Origin: Ceratodon purpureus
Lineage: Eukaryota > Streptophyta > Bryopsida > Pseudoditrichales > Ditrichaceae
Length of the DNA stretch: 64,000 nt
Assembly (NCBI GenBank): GCA_014871385.1
Contig: CM026421.1
Coordinates: forward strand, 12,103,128-12,167,127
Reading direction: 5' to 3'
Part shown: positions 12,885 to 27,119 of the stretch, in pieces
Layout of the letters: each line of letters starts with the position of its first letter
How positions within the stretch are numbered: the first letter of the stretch is position 1
Position numbers and translations under genes: made by a program
Notes under the pieces: model-generated
Databases searched by the model: none
Told to the model about the DNA's origin: nothing
What the model saw: only the letters and a program-made list of their open reading frames with translations

Positions 12885-14824
12885 CTTCTAGATATCTTGA
12901 CCATGCGAGTAAAACCTGCCCTGCCTTTCAGATTCTGCTTCCGCTTGTCACCTTGAATATATTGCTTCCCTACCTCAAGCCGAACCTCCTTCTAGACAAA
13001 TAGATTGCGACAAAATGTGGTAGGCTCTAGAATCTCTCCTCAAAATTATCCTCCAAACATAAAAGACAATACTGAAATCCGGATGTAGCCGCTAGAATTG
13101 GGATTGGAGTACCGGAAAATGCACGGTCTGCCAGCACGTGGTTTCTAGAATCGGGAACAGAGGGAAGAAGTGGAGGCGTAGAAGTAGAGACTAGGAAGCG
13201 AACCCCAACTCTGCTCCAGAGCTACTCCGCATTTCTACAAAACTCTTGATCTTAGAATGGTTTTACCACTTCTGTAGCTCTACCACTCTTCCTAAAAGAA
13301 TTTGAAGACCATCGTTCTTCTACGCTGTAGCCACGCGAAGTCGAGCCACCCACAACTGTAGAGTTGTCCTCATCAAGTGTTCTCTTGAGCCCAAAACCCA
13401 AAACCCTTGACATGAGTAACTTCATTAGAATTTCTATCTACAAGGATAGGATAGAATCGATAGATAGGTGTACTTGACTGTACAAGCTTTCCGAGGTTCC
13501 CATTGCGGTGTGGTTTGTTCCGCATCCGTTGTGTTGTTTCTAAACCGCCATATCGCTCGACTTTCTCTACTGTGTTGGAAATTAGAAGAATGTGCAATTG
13601 CACAGAAAAATTTGCTGAAATGGGTGTGGTGATAGCCTGAGACTTGGGAGGAAATTGCCTCTTATTTCAAAAGAGATCTACACACATTGTTCTCGACACG
13701 ATTTGTGCACTAAAGAGCTATTCCTGAGTACACAAGACAGTCCAGTTGCCTCTCTGGAAAAGCTTTACATTCAGATTCGTCAGTAGTTTCTACAGAGGCT
13801 AAACTGGTGTTGAGTTTCGAAAGCTTGTTGATAACATTCAAGCTTGGTTGTAGAGATGAGCAAGTGAATTGAAGCAGAGATTCTAGTTAGAAGGATCATG
13901 GCATGTTGAAATCAACCGCATTTCTCCGTGCAAAATAAAACTTCTCCATAGACGAGGTTGTAACTGGTACGAAAGGTAGGCCTTCAAAAATCAGACAAGT
14001 TTTCTATGGTTGGTTTCTATCGATGTCCACAATTTCCGAATTTGAAGTAGCCAGGACGACAAAATAACTTGTCTTAACTTATCTAAACGTATGTTTATAA
14101 AAATGGCTTGTACCAAATGAGCCTTATTCTGGGCCCGTAAGCCCGTCAATGAGCAATTCTTCGAGTAAGTTACCAGGCCGCATTTTCCTGCTACAATAGA
14201 AGGGCAATGGATCTCGCCGCCAGGTAAGACAGAGAAGCAGCGCGGAAAGATGGGAGATGCCTAGTGTGAGAAAAATGCCGTCTAGCGCCATCTGAAAGCC
14301 ACCTTGTGCCCAAACCAAGCCGACTACTCAGCTCAATTCCACCTGAAATGACCCATGATACAATGACCGTGGCTTATGTGAGTGCAGAGAAATACTCTAC
14401 ACTCAATAAATGTGTGAGTGCGACAAGTTTCTTCTACCATCAATCACAATTTCCGTGAAGAACATTCAATAGGTCATCAGAAAACTAAGCTGACACTTCT
14501 CGCCTTGGACGAGGTAAGATTCGTGAAATCTAAGGCTATCAAGTCCTAAATTGAAAACTGAACCGTTTGCAAGACCCTAAAAACATTCGACTGAAGCAGG
14601 AAAAAACCAAAAAAAAAGAGTAAACAAAGAGGCACCACCGTATTTAGTGTACAGGAGCTAGACAAAGTCCAGCATAACTCAAATCCATGGTAAAGAGCGT
14701 AAATAATCGGCTTAAATGGTTGAAGTGTCAATTGTCCTAAAGCTTAGAATAGCTGCTAGAAGGTCTAGCTAGAGTCACTTCTAAAAGAAAAGAATTCAGA
14801 CAATTAGATCTAATGGTACTCAGT
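12885..14824. other. intergenic region between rsmE-like and SerRS genes
   Basis: About 1.9 kb with no convincing gene. Sequence just above 12884 should hold the promoter and 5' UTR of the RsmE-like gene; the part next to 14825 should hold the SerRS 3' UTR. I see no repeat or RNA gene in it. Confidence 0.5.
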
Positions 14825-17704
14825 CTAAAGTTTCAGTTGGTGAATGTCAGGTGTACCAGAGGCATTATCTGTGCCGACTTTCTTTTCTTGAGCTCCCGCG
14901 GCTGGAACCTGCCCATAGAATACCCCAGAAGTAAGATAGCATAGAATGTGTAATTAAACGTTTGCATTCCCGACTCAGTAATTTGAGGCAAATGATTTTA
15001 ATTTCGAATTCAAACATGACTATCTTCTACCAAGGGAATTGACCCAATTATAATGTCACTATATATTTACATTTTCCACCAAAATCTTCCAAAATATAAA
15101 TAGCAAGCCCATTAATTCGGTGGTTGCAAAGTCACCAAATCAGTAAAAAGGCTAAAAACATCATGAAGAAAACCATATGAAAAATCTTTGTACCTTAGTC
15201 GGAGGATTCTTCGGCTTAGAGTCCTTCTTGGTATCCTTCTTCGTATCTTTCTTAGAAGCTTCAGTAAAGGGAATGAACTCAGTGCCAAGCATGAATGGCT
15301 GCAACACCTCTGGAACCCTCACACCTTCTGCTGTCTGGTAATTCTCGAGAATGCAGCATAAGGTTCTCTCAGTTGCAGTAAGAGTAGAATTCAGCAAATG
15401 ACAGTAATTCTTGACTTGGTCATTCATCTGCATCACGCAATCGAAAGGTCATCATCTTGTAGAAAAAGCCTATCCTAACTCGAAGCAATAGATCATTCCA
15501 TAGCAAGCCAAATGCTACCCAATTTCCGTCTCTCAGAAATGGTGGATCAGATTTTAGGACAAGAATATATTCTAGAATGTCAAAGTCGAATCAAAATATT
15601 GGGGAATATCAACTGAAGTATTCCGATTCGAATTTCAGCAGAACTCTTTATTCATGGCTAAAACCACAAGGTGACTGGGCGGGGAAAAGAGTCTACCTTT
15701 TTCTGACCGTAGCGAATTTCGAGATTTCTTGCTTGGAAATCTGTGCAGTTCGAGCATGACACGAGCTCACGGAATGTCTTGGAAGCTGGAAACCATGCCT
15801 CCAAATCGTACTTCTTAGCAGCAGCGTCGTTAAGTGCTCCCGACACGATTGACACCACACGATATGGCAGACCCAACTACATAATAGCAAACAACCTGAT
15901 CAGCCATAAACACTTACTACTCGAGCGTATTTGCAATAAGAATAGCAAAGGCGTATATTTCATGTCGAGCAGAAAGATACACCACTTAGAACATTGCACA
16001 CATTGACTATGCACTGCATCAATACCTGTTGATAGAATTCTTCCGAATTCTTTATCATTTCGTCGAACATTTTCCAAGACTCATCATCATTCGGGCTTGT
16101 AATACAGAATTGTTCCACCTTCTCAAACTGATGGACTCGGAATATTCCGAGCGTATCCCTTCCGTGAGAACCTGCCTCCTTTCTAAAGCAGGTTGAATAA
16201 CCAGCATATCTACACACGACCAACCAATACATTTAAACCCGACAGAACTGCACATAGTCGCTGAGTTAAACCCTTGTTTCAGGTGAGCCAGACTGCTCAA
16301 GCTTTCCGCACTCCGAGACCAATAGAACCCGACGTTCAGCAAAAATAACAAATTGGCATTCATCATGCCATCTGACTATGCACTAGGTCGCATATCACTA
16401 ACAACGAAGCAGTACGTGGATAGATAATTTACTTCATGGGTACTGCCTTAGTGTCCATCCATTGGTTCCGGTGCAATGCGCACAAAGGTTGTTCTGCAGT
16501 GGCAATCAAATACTTGTCATCGCCTTCCCCAGTCACCTGCGGCAAGGCAGTGCCTAACGGGTCAGCTGCTAAATCTGTTCCACCATATTCATTACTCCTC
16601 ACAGATCTGCCAACGTACGTATCAACTCGTTGCAATCGTCAAACCCCCCATAAAACATCAAGATAATGCTCACCTTGTAAAGTTCCTCATCAAACTGCGC
16701 CAGTTGAGCGCACTGAGCCATAACCTCCTGTCGCATGAAAAAAGGGGTCTGCAGCAGAGTGTACCCTCGCTTGATCAAAAACGCTAAGCCAAAATTAATA
16801 AGTGCTTGGTTCAACATCACTCCGTAATGCTTCAAGAAGTAGCCCCGTCCCCCAGCTACATCAGTGCCTGCAGAAACAACACCCGCGAACAACACCTCTA
16901 ATTAGAAACCATGCTCCTTCCTTGCAGATAGAAAAAAACCTCATTAACTCATTCATTCCAAAACTCTCCAACATACTAGCCATTCACATAAGGCACTCGC
17001 CAGCAGCTACTCCGAACAACAAACAAATGTAACCCGACCATAAATTACCTGCTTCAAGCTCAACGATTCCCAATTTGTTCACGAGGTCTACATGGTTCAC
17101 AAGGCCAGACTCCTCTCTCGGAGTTCCCCACGTCCGAACAACCACGTTGTTGTCCTGTTTTACAATCACATCGTCAATTTCCAGCCAAACACTCCTAAAT
17201 TCAACCCCACTCTCCATCCCAACACACCTGCACTTAGATCCCAGACTCAAAAACCCACATCAAAACACCAGCAACACCTCCCGAACATACCTCATTGTCA
17301 TCCACAGGCACAGAGTCATGCACCAAGTTGCCAACCAAGCGCAATTTCGCCTCCATAGCGGTCTTACAGTCCGCAGCCTCGACCTCCAACGACGCCTTCT
17401 CCCCCTCCAGGCGGGTCTTCTCCGCGACGAGCTCCCCAGTCTCGCGCTCCAGCACGGCCTTCTCGTCCTCCTTGCCGCTCTTCCCCGCCTGCGCCATGGC
17501 CATCTTCTTCTTCTTGATCCCGTCCTGCACCTGGTTGACCTCCTTGCGCTTGGCCTCGACGTCGAACTGCTTCTTGCGCCATTCCTGGTCCAGCTTCACG
17601 ACCTCATCCACGAGCTCCACGCTGTTGTGGCGTCGCCGCTGCGACTCCCGGATGCACTCCGGATCGCCCCCCTTCTCCGCCCGGAACAAGTTGATGTCCA
17701 ACAT
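14825..17704 (-). CDS. seryl-tRNA synthetase, cytosolic type
   Basis: Eight exons: 17291-17704, 17049-17154, 16674-16867, 16433-16536, 16026-16209, 15697-15876, 15194-15427, 14825-14908. They sum to 1500 nt, giving 499 residues. The enzyme charges tRNA-Ser (and tRNA-Sec where present) with serine. The N-terminus [15 protein letters not shown] and the following charged stretch (about 30-125) match the tRNA-binding coiled coil of eukaryotic SerRS. The class II core shows motif 1 near [15 protein letters not shown], the serine/ATP-site segment [14 protein letters not shown], motif 2 [20 protein letters not shown] and motif 3 [17 protein letters not shown]. The C-terminus carries a lysine-rich extension ([15 protein letters not shown]) plus a short last exon, making the protein longer than the roughly 450 residues usual in flowering plants. 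There is no transit peptide, so a cytosolic location is inferred. Confidence 0.95.
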
Positions 17705-20020
17705 GGTGAAGCGACCCCGAGGGCAAGGAACCTAGTCGCCCGAATCGCGAGTGCCGGTTGCGAGCTCCGCGATGGCGATGGCGACGCCGAGGTGTGTGTT
17801 GTAAGTGGTGTGTGAGGTTTCGGGTTTGGCAGGGTTTTAGGGTTCTGTTTGGTGAGGGTTTTAGTTTACTGTTGTTTTCTTCTCCTTTCGTTACCTTCAG
17901 CCCCACTTCACATTACACATTACACATTATGCTATGTGGCAGTGCATTTATTATTTGCCAAAGAAAGGAAGAGAAAGAGGAGTTGCGGTTTTTGAAGGAA
18001 ATTGGAGTGAGTAAAGTGTATGTTTGTTGCCACTTGAGGATAGCTAGAGTTCTTTTTCAATTCATAAAATATGATGTGGAGATAATGCCTTTGTTGGTAG
18101 TTTCAAGGTTCAAGAATTGTTGTTAATTCTTATTACAAATATATTGTTCAATGTTTTGAGTTCTAGACGGTGATAAGCCTTGTTTGTTGATATAGTTTTT
18201 CACATTTAGTGTCTTTAGATTTATCACATGTAGTGCTAAGGTAATTTAATCAACAAACAGCATCTTTTAAACATGATTGTAAATAATATATGAAAATTAA
18301 AATGCATGTTAAATTAAGAATTATTATATTCTTTATCATTAAAAGGATGAACAACATGAGTTTTGGAATTTGAAATAGGCCATAAGCTTGTATGAAAATA
18401 TTATAAGTGAATAAAATCAATAAATGTTTTTGTAATGAATCCAATTTTTAAATTCCTAACAAATTTGTATCACTTTATAATTGCAATCTCTTTCAATATT
18501 CAACACTTGGGTGATTGCAAAAACAAAAATGCAAAAAATAAAAGAATTCAAAGAAAAATAAAATTGAAACATTCATATCCCATAGACTGCATTCATAGTG
18601 TTAAGTTGTTGCCTACAATGGCAATGTTCTCTTCATCATAAAATTCTACTATTTTTACCTACACACGATCAAAATATACATTCAAACCAAAACCACTTAA
18701 ACTAATTATTAAAGCATTGAAGTCACTAAAAAATGAATAATGCATTGAACGAATCTTAATATATATTAATATAATTATAATTATTTTATTTTAACTTCAT
18801 CAATCTAAAAAATCATTTGTCACTTATATGTATTCAATATAAATTCTATTTTAATATAAAACTAATGAATAAATCCAAAATTCCTATACTACTCATTTAA
18901 TATTAACTTTTATTCATTTCAATTATTAAAAGTGAATTCTAGATTTATTTGTATGTTCTAAAGTAGTAAATATTGTATAAATCCACATCTTGTTTATACA
19001 TTATTTAACTAAAGTTTTATAAATTATTGGATTTTTCTATTAAACTAAGTTGGGTATTTGAAGAAATAAAATTTTCACATTAATTAAATCTACTTTTTTG
19101 AATATTTTTTTGAAGCATGATTACAATTGATAATCTTATTTCATTTTATAGAGAAATTTCACAAACTTTCATATTTAACCTTTATCTCTAATCACTTATT
19201 CCAATTCCATCCATTAAAGTTTAAATATCAATAATTTATCATGTTTTAATACATATACTTCAATGTTTATCTCTATTAGACTACTTCAAACAAAATAAAG
19301 GTTATCAGAATATGAGATTAATACATTGATAAATAACTCAGTAGAAAGATTTTCCACTACAAAATCACAACTTAAAAAGGGAAATGTGAGTGCCATTATG
19401 TTTTATAAATGATGAAGAGAGCACCAAATCATATACATTACTATTTTATAGACAACTCTATTTTGAAGAAGACTTGCTATGTGCAAGGTACCCATAATCA
19501 TGAGCGTCCCTAATAATGAGTAAATCAGAATTATGCAGTTCAAAAATAATTTCCAAAACACTTTTATTTTTATTACACACTTCTTCCATCCCAACTCACC
19601 CTATGCAAAACCATCTTAATTCCATTACACAGGTAGCCCAAAGCCTATCCGCACTCAATGCCAAGGTTACCTCATAGTTACTGTTTGGAGGTCAGAAGAA
19701 CTTGACTAATCCTGCGATACGAAAAGAGCTCCAAGAGAGGTGGAGAGACCTCACATGATTAGACTTACAAATGGTGCAGAGTGTCCCTGCTTTATATACC
19801 CGTACCCCCGGTTTAAAATACCACTATGTACCAAACTTATTATCACTACACAATCCCTATTAAAAAACCAAAAGTATTAATTCATCTTCTCATCACCACA
19901 ATTATTCACCTCAATTACCCCAAATTCCGCCAACAGCCAGCACTCTTGCATCCACTATCACCAATAACTTGAGTCAGGTCGCCAAGGAATGTGTCTTGAC
20001 AATTACAAACATTTCTGCAG
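17705..20020. other. AT-rich intergenic DNA
   Basis: The first 200 bases should be the SerRS promoter and 5' UTR. 18,150-19,620 is very AT-rich with no usable frame. 19,620-20,020 leads into the 3' side of the UGT pseudogene. No repeat or RNA gene recognised. Confidence 0.5.
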
Positions 20021-22004
20021 CTAACGCTCATGTTGATCAAATGCGGTAGAATTCCGGCGACAACGCAATCTGAGGAGCTGCACATACGCGTCCAAGCTCC
20101 GTCGCGACGACCCTCCCGCGGCCGTGGCCTCCGCCGCGGCGTCGCGCATGCTCGCCATGCGCGCCCTCACCGCGGATCCCTCCTCCTCCCGCATCAGCTT
20201 GCGCACCTTCACCGCGATCTCCTCCCTGGTCACATGCCTCATGGGGTTCACCACCATGTTGTCCACGTCGTTCTCCGACGGAGGGTCTTTTTGCAGCTCC
20301 ATCGCCACTCGCGCCGTGTCCACCAGGAATCTGTGGACAATCAGGAGAAGGTAAGGTAAGGCAATTGGTAGAATCCTATGTGAGGAGAACACAGGATGGT
20401 GATCACGTTTGTTCTGACCTGCAGATGAGGTGCTGGTCTGCTCCTCGCGACCATCCGAGGATTGGAACCCCCGCGCTGACGCTTTCCAGGGTTGAGTTCC
20501 AGCCGCAGTGGCTGAGGAAGCCGCCTGTTGCGGGGTGGGTGAGGATGCTTGTTTGTGGTACCCATCCCGAGTAGCACATTCCTCGTCCCTTCACTCTGTC
20601 TTCAAAACCTGGCGCATGTCATGACAATGATGGTGTTAGGGTTTAGGGTTTTGGAGTTTTGGGGAGATGGTTGTGGATTGGGAGTTCGTGGATGGTTTAC
20701 CAGCAGGAAGGGAGTCTGATGGTCTCAGAATCCAGAGGAAAGGTTGGCTGCTGTTTTCCAATCCCATGGCCAGTTCGAGGACTTGTGAAGGTGCGTTGAC
20801 AGCGCCGCTTCCGAAGCATACTTAGAGGACTGAGGAGGGGGCTTGGGTGTCCAGCCACGTTAGACACGGATGCTGTTTCTCCACGACGCTTTCTCCGATG
20901 TTGGTTTGATCTGTGTCTGATGACAGTGGGCCGATGTCGAACAAATGCTCTGTCTGCACATCCTTACACATTTTTATTCCTGTTAGAGTGCACGTTGGTT
21001 TCGTCGTGACTTGGATTGGTTTCTATAGAAATGGCGTTTTAAGTACAGGCATGATGGTTATTGGATTTTGGGTGACGCTGACCTTTACGTAGCCCGTGCC
21101 AAGGACCTCATTCCGCACAGCGTCGATGGATTGCTTCTCTAGTTCATAGAAGGAGTTGACGAGGATCACATTCGCCCTTCCTAACCGGTAGTGATGGTAT
21201 TTCATCCAGTTGTAAATAGTGGGATTGCAGAAAGCGCCGGATAAATCCGATGGGTGACATGGCTGGAGGCCTGGGATATCTGAAATGACGGTGTCGCGCG
21301 CTTCTCTAGATGTGATGGGAAGGCGGCCTTCTTGCGCTAGCCGTTCTGACTGTCGCCACAACATATAATTCATGCATGTTTCATGTGAGTGCATGAATAT
21401 GAGTACTAGAGCCGTTTTACATAATGAATGGTTTGTGGAATCGAGCTCATACCTGAAGGTTGCCTGCGAGGTAGTGCACAGGCGAGACACACAGCAAATG
21501 CTTCTCAATGTGGAGCTTGTCTGCCACCACTTGCGCCCTAGTGGTGAAGATATCATGCAGGATGCACATGGGAGGACCCGCTGGGGCGACACCCCTCAGC
21601 TTTTGCGACTCCGATGATCCGACATCGATGACCAGTTCCTCAAGCAGTTTGATAGCAACGATCTTCTCGGGGCGTTCGCTGGGGTAACATCCGGGTGCGA
21701 AGTCTCGGCTAACTAAGAATGGGATCGGGTTGAACAGATCTATGATCTTTTCCTGTGGAGATCCGGATGTTGGTAATTCCTCTTCACTGTCTCTCAGCCC
21801 CAGAAACCTCAGCTGTAGCCCTTCTCTGGTGTAGTCAAGCGTTCCGAGTGCCTCTCTCAAATGTGAGATGTGTTTGTCGGAGCTCACGTATGTGATTGTA
21901 ATTCCGCAAGCTGCTAGCTGCTTCGCAAAATGGACAAAGGGCATGGCGTGCCCAGGGGCTGACATGGGCACCATCACGACGTGGGGTGGAGGAATCGACT
22001 CCAT
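20021..22004 (-). pseudogene. UDP-glycosyltransferase (family 1) with an internal stop
   Basis: Five exons: 21453-22004, 21083-21349, 20701-20953, 20419-20608, 20021-20330. They sum to 1572 nt, or 523 codons before the final stop, the normal length for a plant UGT. The N-terminal half has APGHAMPFVHFAKQL, where the His is the family's catalytic base. The C-terminal half has the PSPG donor-binding box, beginning [10 protein letters not shown] and including [16 protein letters not shown] and ending in DQHLICR. One codon breaks it: at 20822-20824 the frame reads TAA where the family has tyrosine (SVL-stop-VCFGSG against the common SVLYVCFGSG). This is codon 317, so translation would give 316 residues without the PSPG box. 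All splice sites and the rest of the frame are intact, so the lesion looks recent, or it is an allele or sequencing error. Confidence 0.85.
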
Positions 22005-24558
22005 CGTGTGAAGATGCTTGTGTCTCTCACCTGGATTTCTTAGACAACTGTGTCACATGTACGAAGATGTGATGACGTAGTTTAGAGGGATCACAATACG
22101 ACGACGGATTCAGTTGCAACTTCACCCGCAGAGATGACGAACCTTCTCAGTCAGGCTCGATCCAATTTACGAACCGGTTTAACACCTAGTGCTCGTCAAT
22201 CAGGTTGACTTCTCGCTGGACTCAGTCTTACGAATATCCTACTCGTACAGCAGTTCCTGGTAAGTGAGCCTGAACAACCAGTATGATCCCAGACGTGGAA
22301 ACCTGGTTGTCAATACTGGCTTGGTTTACTCTCCTATTATAATGTTCCTACGATCCAGAAAGTCCACTCTCAAATTCACATGTAAACAGGAGTGTGTTCT
22401 TGTGATCGAGCGGGCATGCTCACAAACCACTCCACGAAATCAGAGCTGATTAGATAATACTCTGCCCTCAGAAACCTCTCAGACAATATTCCTAGTTATC
22501 AACGATAAACTGATCAACATCTCTCGCACTCCTGGAAACGACGGCGCAGTGAGAGTTTGCCATAATCGCCCATTTGCCATCACAATACCAAGGTGCTACT
22601 CTCACTAACCAACAGACGTGGCTGAAAATGTGTACCAGGACGAACTTGATCACATGCGATTACTCGACGCTACCCTTGCAAGTCCAAAAGCTTGCAAGAC
22701 TGATCACTACTCTAGCTGAGTGGTATAAATGAGATCAAATCAAGTTCTATCTTCTGGTTCCTCAGTGATCGAGTTTTCCAACTATTAGATTATTGTGGAG
22801 AAATATTATATTTGTTCAGGATTGGACTGGAGCACGCGACACAAGGTCAAGAGCACGCGACATAAGGTCAAGAGTGACGAAGCAGTGGGAGGACCGCCCA
22901 CCTTGACATTTCTATATAGTGAAGTGCTTTCTTCGCTCCATTGTCACAATGGTGTCCCTGTATTGTAAGTGCTTTCTCCGCTCCAGCTGATAAAAGAAAA
23001 ATCAATTAAGCACCGACCTAGAGTCCACAGTTGAGCCGGGAGATGTATGATGTCTAGACGTTTCATGTTGTGTGTCAGATCAAAGCGTTCAAGCAGTGTT
23101 TGAGCCAATTGAAAGGGTGACATCTCAATCATATGCTGTATTGTTCGATCAAAAGGATTGTTAGAATCACTACTTCACAATGATTCCGTTTTCTTCACCT
23201 GCATGTAGGCTTCTTCTGCAGCGGTCAGTGACCAAAACCATCACAAGCTTGTACCCTCAGCTTTCAAAAGGTAGAAAAACTACCAAACTTGTCCATACTC
23301 AATTAAGATTCTAGTGGAGGGACCACAAAACTCTTTCATATCTATTGGTTATTTAGATGAGCAAATAAGGTTATTTTTAATCAAAAATCATGATCTTTTA
23401 AGGCAAATATTGGAGGGCTTTATAAGTAATTATTTTGAAAGTATCATTTAACAAGCTATAATAGATTTATTTATATGGATATGATTTATATGCCAACATT
23501 GAAGACTTCAATGTATTATTAACTTCCAACTTCATATTACTACTTTCATCCTTAAAGTTTTTATAAGATGTTCTTACAATCACACTCATCTCGTTGATTC
23601 TTAAAATTTTATCTTGAATCCTTTTGAAGAATGGAAAGAAACAAAATTGGTGAATTTTATTCACTTTAAAAAATAATTTGACAATTTACATACAATGATG
23701 CACAATTTTTTGACAGTTAAATGAATGGTCATATTTCTATAAGACAAGTTTATTATAAAGTAAATATATAAATAATATTAATGTTAGTAAGACATGTTAG
23801 AATATAAAATGTTAATATACAATTTGTATAGAATTTATTAATTTAATAGATTATATTTGAGAGTTAATATAAAAGTCATAAACGATGTTAAAATGAGATT
23901 CTTGAATCATGTTTCATGAATTGTATTATTTTCTACATCAAAAGAAAATTGATTATTTTTTAATGAATTTGAAGCATTTCTAAGTTTTTTTGAAACAAAT
24001 TTTGCAAGGAGATTCATAAAGTAATCATATATTTTGGATTTTTTTTGTAATTTTGGAATTAACTCTACACATTTTTAACTTCAATTGCTTTAAATGACAA
24101 ATATTTTATATGATAAAATGTTCATCTTTTCTACTTTAAATATTTAAAAAAATTCAAATAAAACAAAATTTGATAAGCAGGAAATATAAATTTTTAATCA
24201 AAGTAATGAATAAAATAAATACGTGTCTTGAATTTATTCTTATTAATAATTCAAAATTTCAAGGACAATTAGTGGGGCTGTAATGTGTATATATACTTAC
24301 AAAATTAATCTTAAATTTGCATTCATTGAAAAAATATTGATTCATGTATGTTCTATCAAACCTACAATCCACCATGATAGTTGAAATTTATGAAAGATAT
24401 TTCCTCAACTATGAAAGACAATTCCACAATTACAGTACAATTTATGTGTTAATTCTTACATTTAATTTATTTGGTAACAAAATTTAAAATTTAAAATCTC
24501 ATCATTTAAAAAAAACACCAAAGAAGTTCACCGTTGGTGTGTAAATTCTCACATATAT

Positions 24559-24849
24559 TTAGGGCATCCATATACTTCTTCTAAGTCTTTCAATAGGTTT
24601 GGGTGTTTCAGCCTTAGGTTTGACAATGACTATCTTATTTGCCTCTACAATAGATCTTTGAGGTTTTTTAGAAACCTTCTTTGTTCTTTTTGAATTCTTA
24701 ACTTTTGGTGTTATTGGTACTCTAGGTTTTGGTTCCCTTTTCTCAACCTTGGTATCTTTTTTGATTTCCGCTTTCTTCCCCCTTCTACTAGGTGAATTTC
24801 TAATTCCAAATTCTTTTTCCATGTTGAATTTACTTTGAGCATGTCCCAT
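24559..24849 (-). CDS. hypothetical lysine-rich small ORF
   Basis: A 96-residue frame from ATG at 24849, unusual for being open and highly basic in AT-rich DNA (repeated KKxxKK, PKPRVPITPKVKNSK and similar). I recognise no family. The charge resembles a nuclear or nucleic-acid-binding tail, but low-complexity frames of this sort also arise by chance in A-rich strands. It has no neighbours that suggest a role. Confidence 0.2.
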   Translation of the reverse strand: MGHAQSKFNMEKEFGIRNSPSRRGKKAEIKKDTKVEKREPKPRVPITPKVKNSKRTKKVSKKPQRSIVEANKIVIVKPKAETPKPIERLRRSIWMP

Positions 24850-27119
24850 ATATTATTGGACATAAAGCTCTAACCTAAATTCGTACCTCTAAAAACTAGG
24901 GAGAAAAATGTCATCTTCTTTCAAAATTGATGATAAACTTTTCATGAAAATAAAAAACCGTTCATATGTGTCTTTTCTTTTGAAAGGTCACAACCCATTT
25001 GACAAAGCTATCTAAGACCATGCAATATAGTAAAAATAATATAGCAAAAGTAAAATTTATAAGTAATTATATTGTTACTTATAAACAATAAAACTATTAT
25101 CCAAATATTTAACTATATATCTGTCGTATCATGTTTATTGTCAATAATTCAAACTTCTAAAATTATTATCACAAGGTTAATGTTTTATTTTCAGACTTAA
25201 GAGCTACTAAAATTTGGAAAGAGATATTACTCTTCCAAATTTTATTAGTGACAAGAGATCCATATGAAAAAGTATTTAATTGCATGATGAATTTAAGAGT
25301 CATGAATGTGTGGCCCTTGTCAATGCACAAGCTATGATCACGTGCATCCAAAAAGATGTTAGATTTGATTCAAAAGAATATGATTACCAAAGAGTCTTGC
25401 CTTCTAATACATTCACTAATAGGAAAGGTTGTATTTTTGACTATAAATCTGGAAAAGTGCTACTTTTTCTTGTTTATTGTGTCAATCTTGACTTATAAGC
25501 CTCTCCAATGGCTCAAAATAGAAATTAAAAGCGACATGTTTGCTATGAGTGATTAAAACAAACATAAATGAACTTTATGTTGCACTTATAGTTGAGTTAG
25601 AATCTGACTTTGAGCAATTCGTTATTGCTACTACTACACATTGCAAACAACTTGTCACAGATGATAGGTGTTTACATGGATTTTATTTAGATGCTCACAT
25701 AAAAAGATTTCGAGCATACTCAGATGCTCATATGCTTACAATACACATACGGTTGCAATTAAACTAATTAGTGATTAGCATATATTTGATTATATGTACC
25801 TTTAAAGTTTATAACAAAAAAGATTTTAATGCAAAAGGGACTATAAGGTGCTCCTTTGACCACTATTTATCCATGAGTGTCAGCTATAAAAATGCCCTAG
25901 AATTGCCAAGAACACATCCATTAGCCATCAAACTGATATCATTGGTGACAGCAAATGTAAAAGTGGTGGTTTTGGGTTGAAATTTGATGGAGTTAACATT
26001 TTATAGTGGTGGTAATGGAAAGACCATTAGGTATCAAATATGGTGGTCATTTTTTACCAAAATCATGTAGTGGTAATAGGTTTGATACATAATTTTTTAG
26101 ATATTCTTTGCTTTGCTATCATTTTCCATGTTATGAAAAAAAATTACATTTTAATTCCAAATAGAAGTATAAGAATAATTTAACGAACTTGAAATAGGTA
26201 GTTCTACTATGCTATAACACCCTTGTGCACATTTGATATTTGTGATAACAACTTAGAATAGTAACTACTTGAATTTGTTTTATAAAAATATCTTTCGTAA
26301 AACTTTAAAATCTTGGACCTTGTGACAAATTCATATGAACTTTTACTATAAATCACCGTGACATAAAAGATATTGAAATGTGTATGGTAGCACTATAGGT
26401 GGTTTATGTACCTCCAAACAAATACTTCTCTTCTTGAAAAGATAAGGTTTATTTCTTAACTAATGAATTTAGTGATTTTTTGTTTTTAAAAAAACCAAAA
26501 ACAGCCTCAAATGACTTGGAAAATAGCCAAATATTCCTTAAAAGAATCTCTTATATTTTTTTGCTATGCTTGAAATTTTCCAATTTTTGATTTATTTCAA
26601 AGTTATTTTTTGATGATTGAGGTGTAGGCTTATGGTAAGTGGAAAAAGCATATAAAGGCAATTTACACTACAAACTAAGAACTCATCGGATATAAGTCTA
26701 AAATCAGCTATTGGCTCCATCAACTTGTCAATCATAGATGGAGCCAATCACAGATTTTATCGCTACTTGGGACAAATTCTTGGTTTTGTAGTACAAACCA
26801 CCCCTAAATAAAATCTTCAAGTTAACTACATTAAAAACATCTACGACCAATATATTCCCAACTCCCACATTATAATTCCTTAATTCTCTCCAAAAAACTA
26901 AAATAAACCTAAAATGGCTCTAAAATAGCCAAATATCACGAAAAAAACTTCTCCAATTTTCATTCTCCTACCTTAAAATTTCCCAATAATTTTTCTTGTT
27001 TCAAAATTCTTTTTGGATGACCCAGCTTTGGAACGTAGAAAATGAAATTAACCTGAAATCTAGCTGTGAGCTACATTCAACATATCGACAACCTAAATCC
27101 TCCAAACTCCTGCCTCATA

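Noticed and set aside
17075-17815. 246-residue plus-strand ORF
   Set aside because: Antisense shadow of GC-rich SerRS exon 1 and its flank; the minus strand codes for a clear SerRS N-terminus.
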